Shown: positions 43,211-49,326 of the stretch, one piece after another | Layout: every line of letters begins with the position of its first letter | Position numbering within the stretch: the first letter of the stretch is position 1 | Assembly: GCF_002160865.1 (NCBI RefSeq) | Contig: NZ_NFLJ01000022.1 | Coordinates: forward strand, 1 to 49,326 | Length of the DNA: 49,326 bases | From: Massiliimicrobium timonense | GTDB lineage: Bacteria > Bacillota_I > Bacilli_A > Erysipelotrichales > Coprobacillaceae | Direction: 5' to 3' | Notes under the pieces: generated by a model | Told to the model about the DNA's origin: nothing | The model's database searches: none | Seen by the model: the letters and a program-made list of their open reading frames with translations, nothing else | Program-made: the position numbers and the translations under genes

Positions 43211-44464
43211 ATGTTTTGTCCAAGATGTCAAAATGAAGTTAATGAAGATATGAACTATTGTCCACATTGTGGATATCCAATGAAGCACTGTCCTTATTGT
43301 CATCATTTGATTCAAAATGATGATCTTTATTGTCCAACATGTGGAAAAATGCTTCATAAAGCATCTCAAGATGATATTGGAGGTTATTATGAACCTTTAT
43401 TTCATGAAGGGAATGATAACCGTCATGAACATCAAAAAACATTTAAAGATATACCGGTCAATCAAAAGGTGAATAAAGTCGTTGTCTTGGTAAGTGTCAT
43501 TGTCCTTGTAATTTTATCAGTATTGTCTTATGAATATATTGAACATGGACCTTCTTTAACACCAGAAACATCAAAAACAACATTACCACGTCAAGAAATG
43601 ACAATTTCAGGTCAAACAGATCAATCTAGTTTGATAGGGAATCAAAATCAAAATGGTCAGGCCTACTTTGATGGGAAAAATCTTTATTTATGTGATTTAC
43701 AGGGAAATCTTATATTAATGGATCAAAATTTAAATCAACAAAAAACATTGTTGTCTAAAAAATGTGAGAATCTGATTGTGCATAATGATACCATTTATTA
43801 TACAGATGCAAATAATCATTTTTGTGAAATGTCAACAGATGGTCAAAATCAAAAAACTATTCTTTCTAAAGCTGTTTATTATCCTTATTTGGATAATCAG
43901 CAATTATATTATCAGTTAGATGAAGATCAGGAATCTCTTTATGTTTATAATTTAGAAAGCAAAAAAGAAACAAAACTAAATGATCGACCAACCTATTGTA
44001 TTAATGTTGTAGATGATATGATTTATTATTTATCTAAAGATGGTATATATCGTATACGTAAAGATGGAAAGAATGATGAAAAATTATTAAGTGGAACATT
44101 TGATAATGTCATTTATTCACAAGGAAAACTTTATTATCTATCGACTGAAGGTATCTGTGCTTTTGATATCGAGAGTCAAAAAGTATCAGTGATTAAAGAA
44201 CTTGTTGCATCTTTTATTAATATGAATGATCAATATCTATTCTATCAGTCAATGGATGGTAGTGTGGAAAGATATGACTTGAAAACGCAAGAAGAAAAAA
44301 CAATTTATAATGGGCTGGTAGAAATAGGATATATTGTTGGAGATAAGCTGATTGTTGAAACGAGTGTGTCCTTATATACACAGGATAGCTATGCTGTTGT
44401 GATGGATTTTGATGGAACACAGCAACAAAGATTATTTTTTGATGGACAAGGAGATTATATTTAA
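43211..44464 (+). CDS. Double zinc-ribbon membrane protein with beta-propeller domain (DUF5050-like)
   Basis: A 417-residue protein. Two zinc ribbons open it (CPRCQNEVNEDMNYCPHCG, then CPYCHHLIQNDDLYCPTCG). A linker and one helix near 89-106 (VVVLVSVIVLVILSVLSY) follow. The external part, about 300 residues, has repeated blades such as KNLYLCDLQGNLILMDQNL and DDMIYYLSKDGIYRIRKDG, the style of the DUF5050 beta-propeller. The N-terminus is cytoplasmic, so metal-bound ribbons may read a partner inside while the propeller reads an extracellular ligand. Confidence 0.82.
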   Translation: MFCPRCQNEVNEDMNYCPHCGYPMKHCPYCHHLIQNDDLYCPTCGKMLHKASQDDIGGYYEPLFHEGNDNRHEHQKTFKDIPVNQKVNKVVVLVSVIVLVILSVLSYEYIEHGPSLTPETSKTTLPRQEMTISGQTDQSSLIGNQNQNGQAYFDGKNLYLCDLQGNLILMDQNLNQQKTLLSKKCENLIVHNDTIYYTDANNHFCEMSTDGQNQKTILSKAVYYPYLDNQQLYYQLDEDQESLYVYNLESKKETKLNDRPTYCINVVDDMIYYLSKDGIYRIRKDGKNDEKLLSGTFDNVIYSQGKLYYLSTEGICAFDIESQKVSVIKELVASFINMNDQYLFYQSMDGSVERYDLKTQEEKTIYNGLVEIGYIVGDKLIVETSVSLYTQDSYAVVMDFDGTQQQRLFFDGQGDYI

Positions 44465-44799
44465 TGATTGTTGTTCTTGTTTCAGCAAGATATCAGCGTA
44501 TTTTAGAATGGCTTTCTCATGAACCTATTGAAGCTATTAAAACGATAGAAGTTGTCAAAAGGGTTGGACCTAAAATCTTCTTGTATGTAGATACATCGCT
44601 TCCTTATGAAAAGATTATACAGTCTTTTCGACAACGTATTATAAGTTGTGGAGGTATTATGTATGTTTATCAGTTTTATCGTATTTTTAATGGGATGATT
44701 GATTATAATGAATATTTATCTGATGAAACAAAAATGTCCATGCCTTATTATCAATCTCATCATAAAGATATTTTAGAATCAGAGTATTTAAAAAAATAG
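44464..44799 (+). CDS. Uncharacterised 111-residue protein
   Basis: A soluble alpha/beta protein starting MIVVLVSARYQRILEWLSHE. It has no motif that I recognise. Its start overlaps the stop of the propeller gene by one base (TAATG), so it is translationally coupled. A terminator overlaps its TAG stop, making it the last gene of the operon that starts at rapZ or whiA. Confidence 0.7.
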   Translation: MIVVLVSARYQRILEWLSHEPIEAIKTIEVVKRVGPKIFLYVDTSLPYEKIIQSFRQRIISCGGIMYVYQFYRIFNGMIDYNEYLSDETKMSMPYYQSHHKDILESEYLKK

Positions 44800-44821
44800 T
44801 TACAAGCGTAGCTATTTTTTT
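44793..44821 (+). terminator. Terminator of the whiA/propeller operon
   Basis: AAAATAGTTAC (44793-44803) pairs with GTAGCTATTTT (44808-44818, one G-U) and Ts follow. The TAG stop is inside the left arm. Confidence 0.8.
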
Positions 44822-44861
44822 ATTTAAAGACACTCAAATCATAGCATTCCTTGTCAACAGG

Positions 44862-44870
44862 TGCTATAAT
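44862..44870 (+). promoter_or_regulatory. Extended -10 promoter of murF-ddl
   Basis: TGC followed by TATAAT (44865-44870), 29 bp before murF. The nearby TTGTCA at 44851 is too close to be its -35. Confidence 0.5.
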
Positions 44871-44899
44871 AGTGCATATATTAAAAATGAGGTAAAATT

Positions 44900-46252
44900 A
44901 TGTTGATAAAAGAGATTGTTGAAGCAACAGGTGGAACATTATTATCTGGAAATATGAATGATGATGTGAGAGGATTTACACAAGATACAAGACAGATTCA
45001 TCAAGGAGATATGTATATACCACTTGTTGGTGAAAAAAATGATGGACATCAGTTTATTAAACAGGCTTTTGAAGCAGGGGCGAGTGCTGTGATAACAGCT
45101 CATCCTATTGAGGATGATACACATAATGTGATTCTGGTTAAAGATACTTTACAGGCTTTAACAGAAATGGCAGCCTATTTAAGAGAACATCGAGATGTGA
45201 AAGTTGTAGGAATTACAGGAAGTGTAGGAAAAACAAGTACAAAAGATATGATCTATGCAGTTGTATCTACACAATATAAAACATTAAAAACTTTAGGAAA
45301 CTATAACAATCATATTGGGTTACCATTAACGATTTTAAGACATCAAAATGAAGATGTGATGGTACTAGAAATGGGGATGAATCACTTAGGTGAGATTCAT
45401 CATTTAACGCATATTGCCAAACCTGATATTGCTTGTATTACCAATGTGGGAACAGCTCATATTGGAGAGTTAGGTTCACGTGAAAATATTTTAAAAGCAA
45501 AGATGGAAATTGTTGATGGGATATCAAAAGATGGAACTTTGATTATTAATGATAACAATGATTTATTGCATACTGTAGCATGTGATTATTGTGATGTTGT
45601 TCGTGTGGGATACAATGATGATTGCCAGCTTAAAGCTCATCATCTTCAATTATTGCTGGAAGAATCTTATTTTGATTTAGATTATCAAGGTAAAACTTAT
45701 CATGTGCATGTGCCTGTTTCAGGGGAACATTTTGTTGTGAATGCACTTATAGCTATCGCTGTGGGACTATCTTTAGATATTCCTATTGAAAGGTGTATCG
45801 CAGGTATTGATCGTTTTGAATTGACAAAGAACCGTATGGATATTATTGAACTCATTCAAGGAATGAAAGTCATTGATGGAACGTATAATGCCAATCTCGA
45901 TTCTATGAAATCAAGTCTTGATGTATTGGCTCAATATCCTGAAAGAAAAATAGCTGTTCTGGCAGATATGCTGGAATTAGGAGAATATGAACAGGCATTT
46001 CATGAAGAAGTAGGAGATTATGTTGCACAAAAACATATTGATGTCTTATTGACGGTAGGTCAGGCAAGTAGGCATATTATGTTAAAGGCAAAGGAAAAAG
46101 GCATAGAAGCCTATCATTTTGAAAATAATCAACAATTAAAGCAAAAGCTTGAACAGATGATTCAAAAAAATGATGTGATTTTAGTGAAAGGATCTCATGG
46201 AATGCATCTTCATGAAATTGTGGAATATTTAAAGGAGATATATAAAAAATGA
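44900..46252 (+). CDS. murF: UDP-N-acetylmuramoyl-tripeptide-D-alanyl-D-alanine ligase
   Basis: A 450-residue Mur ligase that adds D-Ala-D-Ala to the cell-wall precursor. The ATP loop GITGSVGKTST lies near 104-114, followed by LGNYNNHIGLPLT and LEMGMNHLGEI, both typical of MurF. The C-terminal domain has DMLELG and VKGSHGM. GAGGT precedes the start. It overlaps ddl by ATGA, which makes the D-Ala-D-Ala it uses; in Bacillus the order is ddl-murF. Confidence 0.95.
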   Translation: MLIKEIVEATGGTLLSGNMNDDVRGFTQDTRQIHQGDMYIPLVGEKNDGHQFIKQAFEAGASAVITAHPIEDDTHNVILVKDTLQALTEMAAYLREHRDVKVVGITGSVGKTSTKDMIYAVVSTQYKTLKTLGNYNNHIGLPLTILRHQNEDVMVLEMGMNHLGEIHHLTHIAKPDIACITNVGTAHIGELGSRENILKAKMEIVDGISKDGTLIINDNNDLLHTVACDYCDVVRVGYNDDCQLKAHHLQLLLEESYFDLDYQGKTYHVHVPVSGEHFVVNALIAIAVGLSLDIPIERCIAGIDRFELTKNRMDIIELIQGMKVIDGTYNANLDSMKSSLDVLAQYPERKIAVLADMLELGEYEQAFHEEVGDYVAQKHIDVLLTVGQASRHIMLKAKEKGIEAYHFENNQQLKQKLEQMIQKNDVILVKGSHGMHLHEIVEYLKEIYKK

Positions 46253-47286
46253 AAAAATTAATGATTATTTGTGGGGGACAATCTACGGAACATTCCATTT
46301 CTAGAATGTCTTGTACCTCAGTTTTAAAAAATCTTCATAAAGAACGCTATGTATTAACATTAGTAGGTATTGATCGTGATGGACAATGGTATTTACTAGA
46401 TGATACACAAGAAGATTTGTCTTTAGATTCATGGTTAGATAACGCTCAAGAAATAACAGATATATATAACTTATTAAAGAAGCAGGATGTGATTTTCCCT
46501 GTGCTTCATGGTCAATATGGTGAAGATGGAACAATTCAAGGATTATTTGAACTCGTTAATGTTCCTTATGTGGGATGTAGAACTTTCGCTTCTAGTGTAG
46601 CGATGGATAAAATTTATACAAAGAAAATTTTGGAAACAGTGGGTATTCCACAAGTGAAATCTTTATATATTAAAAAAAGATATGATGGACAATATGTCGT
46701 TGTGGATCATCAATTTCAAGAACATAAAGATATTTTAAATTGGGTTGAAGATAAATTAGGATTCCCTTGTTTTGTGAAAGCAAGTCGTTCTGGTTCCAGT
46801 GTAGGATGTTATCGTGTGGACCAAAAAGAACAATTCTTAGATATCTTACATCAGGCAGGACAGTATGATAGCCATATTGTTGTTGAAGAATGTATTGATT
46901 GTATTGAATTGGAAACAGCAGTATTAGGTAATGATGATCCTATTGTTTCTCGTGTTGGTCAAATTATGCCTCATGGAGAGTTTTATACTTTTGAATCAAA
47001 GTATGAAGATGAAGAAAGCAAAACATGTATTCCTGCATTAGTTGATGCTAACATTCAAGAAAAAATTCGAGAATATGCATTAAAAGTTTTCAAAGCTGTT
47101 GATGGACATGGGCTTTCTCGTGTGGATTTTTTCTTGGATAAGAAAACAAATCAGATTTATCTTAATGAAATTAATACGATGCCCGGATTCACAAAGATTT
47201 CGATGTATCCTCAGTTAATAGCTGATTTAGGCATCCCTTATAGTGATTTAATTGATCGTCTTATTGATTTAGCTTTTGATCGATAG
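46249..47286 (+). CDS. ddl: D-alanine-D-alanine ligase
   Basis: A 345-residue ATP-grasp enzyme. It begins IICGGQSTEHSISRMSC, with VLHGQYGEDGTIQG, PCFVKASRSGSSVG and the metal site YLNEINTMPGFT. It makes the terminal dipeptide of peptidoglycan and lies 4 nt overlapping murF, its pathway partner. Full length. Whether it accepts D-lactate (VanA-like) cannot be judged safely from sequence reading alone. Confidence 0.95.
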   Translation: MKKLMIICGGQSTEHSISRMSCTSVLKNLHKERYVLTLVGIDRDGQWYLLDDTQEDLSLDSWLDNAQEITDIYNLLKKQDVIFPVLHGQYGEDGTIQGLFELVNVPYVGCRTFASSVAMDKIYTKKILETVGIPQVKSLYIKKRYDGQYVVVDHQFQEHKDILNWVEDKLGFPCFVKASRSGSSVGCYRVDQKEQFLDILHQAGQYDSHIVVEECIDCIELETAVLGNDDPIVSRVGQIMPHGEFYTFESKYEDEESKTCIPALVDANIQEKIREYALKVFKAVDGHGLSRVDFFLDKKTNQIYLNEINTMPGFTKISMYPQLIADLGIPYSDLIDRLIDLAFDR

Positions 47287-47312
47287 AATAACCTTTTTGG
47301 TTATTCTTTTTT
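47285..47312 (+). terminator. Terminator of murF-ddl
   Basis: Nine-bp perfect arms AGAATAACC and GGTTATTCT with a T5 loop and a T-run. Confidence 0.85.
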
Positions 47313-47906
47313 GTATTCAATTAAAATCCACAAACTATCGCGTAGTAACGAGATTTAAAAATGAGATGTGATTCCTAAAGCTAAAAAGTAAGATAATCAA
47401 AAAGTGTATAAAACAATATAAAAGTGGTATTGATGATTGTTGTACAGTAAAAGGATAAGAAAAGCATACAAGAATATTTCAAAAATTCATTGAAAGAAGA
47501 TAAAGAGGCAGAACAATTAATGAAATGATCCATTCAACAAGAAATAATGCAAGATGCTAGGATAGGTCGCATAAAATGAAGGAGATTCAGCCTTTGTTCT
47601 AGAAACAGGCTTGTTCTCAAAAAAAACACGAGATGAGTTGATAGGTATTTATTAAAAGTAAAAATATAAATTCAATTTGTTTATATTTGTGAAAAGATAG
47701 ATGAATTGTTAAATAACTGATTTTTCATTTTCAACATATATTTTTTATAAAGGATTGTTAAAATTTATTGAAGTGAATATTAAGTTTAAATGAATGGTAT
47801 TTATATTTTTCTTGATTTATGATTAAATAATGTTGTAGTGCACTATATATAAATATTTGAATAAGAAGGGAAAATTGTAGATTAAAAATCTTCAATATAG
47901 TAGAAA
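47313..47906. other. AT-rich intergenic region with decayed sequence
   Basis: About 594 bp without an intact gene. Its middle (about 47452-47655) has coding-like fragments interrupted by stops. The rest is very AT-rich. A short palindrome AGTGCACT (47837-47844) lies about 65 bp before the secreted-protein gene; it could be an operator. No RNA gene or strong promoter is recognised. Confidence 0.5.
47452..47655 (+). pseudogene. Possible decayed coding remnant
   Basis: One frame reads SIQEYFKNSLKEDKEAEQLMK, then stop, then SIQQEIMQDARIGRIK, stop; a shifted frame continues EGDSAFVLETGLFSKKTRDE and ends at TAA 47653-47655. The composition looks like real protein, but two stops and a frame shift are needed. 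No family recognised. It could be chance in AT-rich DNA. Confidence 0.3.
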
Positions 47907-48866
47907 ATGAATATAAACTTGAAAAAAATATCAGTATCATTATTAGCGTCTGCTTTTCTATTCTCGGTGATAGAAATGCAGAATGTTTCAGCTTTTTCTA
48001 ATGATGAAAAAGAAATTGTATTAGATAGTAATGGAGATGAAACAAACACAACAATTGATGAAATCAATGCAATTATTGATTTGCAAAATGAAGCATTTGT
48101 TGAGGAAAATTTCAGTTCTGTAAAAGAATATGAAAATCAATTGAATAGTTTAGGTGTCCAAACTGTTACGGGATCTGAATTGGCAAAAATCATTGGTGAA
48201 GATCAAGTTGGAAGTATTGCTAAAGTTAAAGGTGCAACAATGAAAACAGTATATAGTAAATATACTACTGGAGGAAAAACATATGATGTAATGAGAGTGC
48301 TTGCAACTCCCACGACAAGTAGTAATTTATACAAAACTGGTGTTACTGCTTTGAAATCTAATACCTCAGCTCAAGCAAAAACGTTTAGTGTTTTAAAAAC
48401 AATTGGAAAAACAGTAGCTGGTGAAAGTAAAGCTGGAAAAGCTATTTCAGCATATGATTTTATTAAATCAGTTGCATCTGATATATCAAGTACAACAACT
48501 GTTACAAGTATAAGTAGTTCATATACTTGGAATACTGCTGAAACATGCTCTTTTGTCTATTTTAAATCACCAAGTGGATTATGGGTTCATTCGGCTTCTT
48601 ATACAAAAGCATCATGCACGGTGACAGTTGTTGTTCCTACACTTAAATATGGAGCTAATGGTGCAAAAACAGCTCATAGAACTGCTACTTATACTAGCAC
48701 GTTTACTCCAGCATATTATGACAGTACATCTAAGGCTTATGCAGGATATAAAGGTTCAACATATATATCACAGAGAATTAAATCAGTAAATATTACTGGA
48801 GTATCAGGAAAAACAGTAAAAAATGTTGTCTTGACATGTCCATATAATATGACTATGGTAAATTGA
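47907..48866 (+). CDS. Secreted protein of unknown function
   Basis: A 319-residue protein with a signal peptide (basic NLKK, hydrophobic ISVSLLASAFLFSVI) and a likely cleavage after NVSA near residue 29. An acidic helical region follows, and from about residue 100 a Ser/Thr-rich beta-type region. Two Cys pairs are possible (ETCSF, ASCTV, LTCPY). No family is recognised. No strong ribosome binding site precedes ATG 47907. It lies next to an IS end, so it may be recently acquired; a bacteriocin or surface adhesin role cannot be shown. Confidence 0.7.
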   Translation: MNINLKKISVSLLASAFLFSVIEMQNVSAFSNDEKEIVLDSNGDETNTTIDEINAIIDLQNEAFVEENFSSVKEYENQLNSLGVQTVTGSELAKIIGEDQVGSIAKVKGATMKTVYSKYTTGGKTYDVMRVLATPTTSSNLYKTGVTALKSNTSAQAKTFSVLKTIGKTVAGESKAGKAISAYDFIKSVASDISSTTTVTSISSSYTWNTAETCSFVYFKSPSGLWVHSASYTKASCTVTVVVPTLKYGANGAKTAHRTATYTSTFTPAYYDSTSKAYAGYKGSTYISQRIKSVNITGVSGKTVKNVVLTCPYNMTMVN

Positions 48867-48870
48867 GTTA

Positions 48871-49146
48871 ATGAAACGAAGATATAAAAAATTTGTCATT
48901 TATATGCTAGTATATGACTTTTTGGCGATTCTTGTGGTATCAGCTACCACAGTAGTTCCCGTTAATATTAATCTGGATATATTCTATTATGTATTATGTT
49001 TCATTGGTTTTATTGGAACGGTAGCTATTTATGTCTTATATCCTTTTATATGGAGATGTCATTTTTGTGGTAGTTTACTGGATATGAGTAGCATATTTTC
49101 TGGTAAGAAGTGTTCACACTGTGGCACAGATATATTTGATGACTAG
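48871..49146 (+). CDS. Small zinc-ribbon membrane protein
   Basis: A 91-residue protein with two hydrophobic helices at about 7-28 and 36-58, then a C-terminal zinc ribbon (CHFCG near 63 and CSHCG near 82). It starts 4 bp after the stop of the secreted protein, suggesting co-expression. No family recognised; the zinc ribbon should be cytoplasmic. Confidence 0.7.
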   Translation: MKRRYKKFVIYMLVYDFLAILVVSATTVVPVNINLDIFYYVLCFIGFIGTVAIYVLYPFIWRCHFCGSLLDMSSIFSGKKCSHCGTDIFDD

Positions 49147-49258
49147 AATTATGAAAAATGATAAAATTGGGTGCCATGATAAGGCTTCAAATAAAGCTAT
49201 ATATCTATTTGAACCGCCCCTGTCAAGTAGACAGGTGAAATAATTAAAAATGTTTTTG

Positions 49259-49290
49259 ATGAAGTTGCCGAGGAGACAACTTCATTTTTC
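49259..49290. terminator. Hairpin at the end of the IS transposase
   Basis: ATGAAGTTG (49259-49267) pairs perfectly with CAACTTCAT (49277-49285), with T-rich flanks on both sides. It lies just after the transposase stop and may block transcription into or out of the element. Confidence 0.65.
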
Positions 49291-49291
49291 T

Positions 49292-49326
49292 TTATGCAGC
49301 TAATGTTGTATTACTTGTATAATGTT
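49292..49326 (-). CDS. C-terminal end of an IS3-family transposase (partial)
   Basis: Ten codons are visible, reading HYTSNTTLAA then TAA. IS3-type OrfB proteins commonly end with SPVxYR...AA, which fits. The fragment is too short to be certain; the terminal repeat and hairpin next to it support the call. Confidence 0.4.
   Translation of the reverse strand, partial: HYTSNTTLAA

Larger units (their letters stand above)
49210..49326 (-). mobile_element. End of an IS3-family element (IS150-like), cut by window edge
   Basis: The sequence from 49210 begins TGAACCGCCCCT, which agrees with the IS150-type end TGTACTGCACCC at 8 of 12 positions. An inner hairpin CCTGTC/GACAGG follows. On the minus strand a reading frame enters from the right edge and ends TTLAA then TAA at 49292-49294, resembling the C-terminus of IS3-type OrfB proteins. 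Most of the element lies outside the window, so this is a likely but unproven call. Confidence 0.5.

Noticed and set aside
44851-44856. TTGTCA as the -35 of murF
   Set aside because: It is only 8 nt from the TATAAT; the TG-extended -10 is a better explanation.
47758-47940. Minus-strand 60-residue frame before the secreted-protein gene
   Set aside because: AT-rich, Phe/Ile/Tyr-rich composition typical of chance frames in this spacer; no ribosome binding site.

Overview
The window is about 49 kb of AT-rich Firmicute chromosome. It has strong Shine-Dalgarno sites, TTGACA/TATAAT promoters (often with a TG extension of the -10), densely packed genes and intrinsic terminators that often overlap stop codons. 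Gene content and protein style fit a spore-forming member of the Erysipelotrichia (Coprobacillaceae-like gut bacteria): a SpoIIE phosphatase, RapZ-WhiA, a BioY transporter, PTS sugar uptake, and gene order shared with Bacillus core blocks. The genus cannot be fixed from the sequence alone. No rRNA, tRNA or CRISPR array was seen.

Layout. 1-5.5 kb: the tail of an unidentified gene, a GH1 6-phospho-beta-glucosidase, a CapA-like lipoprotein, a GNAT acetyltransferase, and a GntR/YtrA-type regulator with its ABC transporter and a 36-residue membrane peptide. 5.5-11.4 kb: a HAD phosphatase (minus strand), prfA-prmC (translation termination), a second acetyltransferase, and a two-component system. 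11.4-18.5 kb: a block matching the Bacillus order spoIIE-tilS-hpt-ftsH-hslO; a 30-residue membrane peptide sits where coaX lies in Bacillus. 18.5-23.2 kb: an accessory insertion before dusB, with a flavodoxin, a cellobiose-type PTS EIIC under a consensus promoter plus cre site, a NIF3-family protein, a convergent RpiR regulator and BioY. 23.3-28.6 kb: dusB, a frameshifted Ig-like surface protein, two unknown minus-strand genes, asnB and a zinc-ribbon protein.

28.7-33.7 kb: ftsEX, a small P-loop kinase, pgsA, two small unknown genes and gpmI. 33.8-37.2 kb: an envelope cluster of two membrane proteins, a thioredoxin-fold lipoprotein and a zinc-ribbon membrane protein. 37.3-40.7 kb: Cof-type HAD, hisC, PpaX-like HAD and trxB, mostly joined by ATGA overlaps. 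40.8-44.8 kb: rapZ-whiA (without the yvcK/glmR gene usual between them), then a small XRE regulator, a short membrane protein, a zinc-ribbon/beta-propeller membrane protein and an unknown protein. 44.9-47.3 kb: murF-ddl. 47.3-49.3 kb: accessory DNA with a decayed coding remnant, a secreted protein, a zinc-ribbon membrane protein and the end of an IS3-family element.

The most interesting non-coding signal is on the minus strand between bioY and rpiR (about 22307-22437). A large hairpin and a following terminator hairpin present several C-rich UCCCC/CCUCC motifs in predicted unpaired positions. This is the architecture of C-rich-motif regulatory RNAs that bind Shine-Dalgarno sequences. A weaker similar candidate lies on the other side of bioY. 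Other points of interest are a NIF3-family protein in a PTS operon with no local EIIA/EIIB, an A9 tract splitting a surface protein, a 25-bp terminator duplication flanking the flavodoxin gene, and a spoIIE promoter with possible 21-bp spacing.
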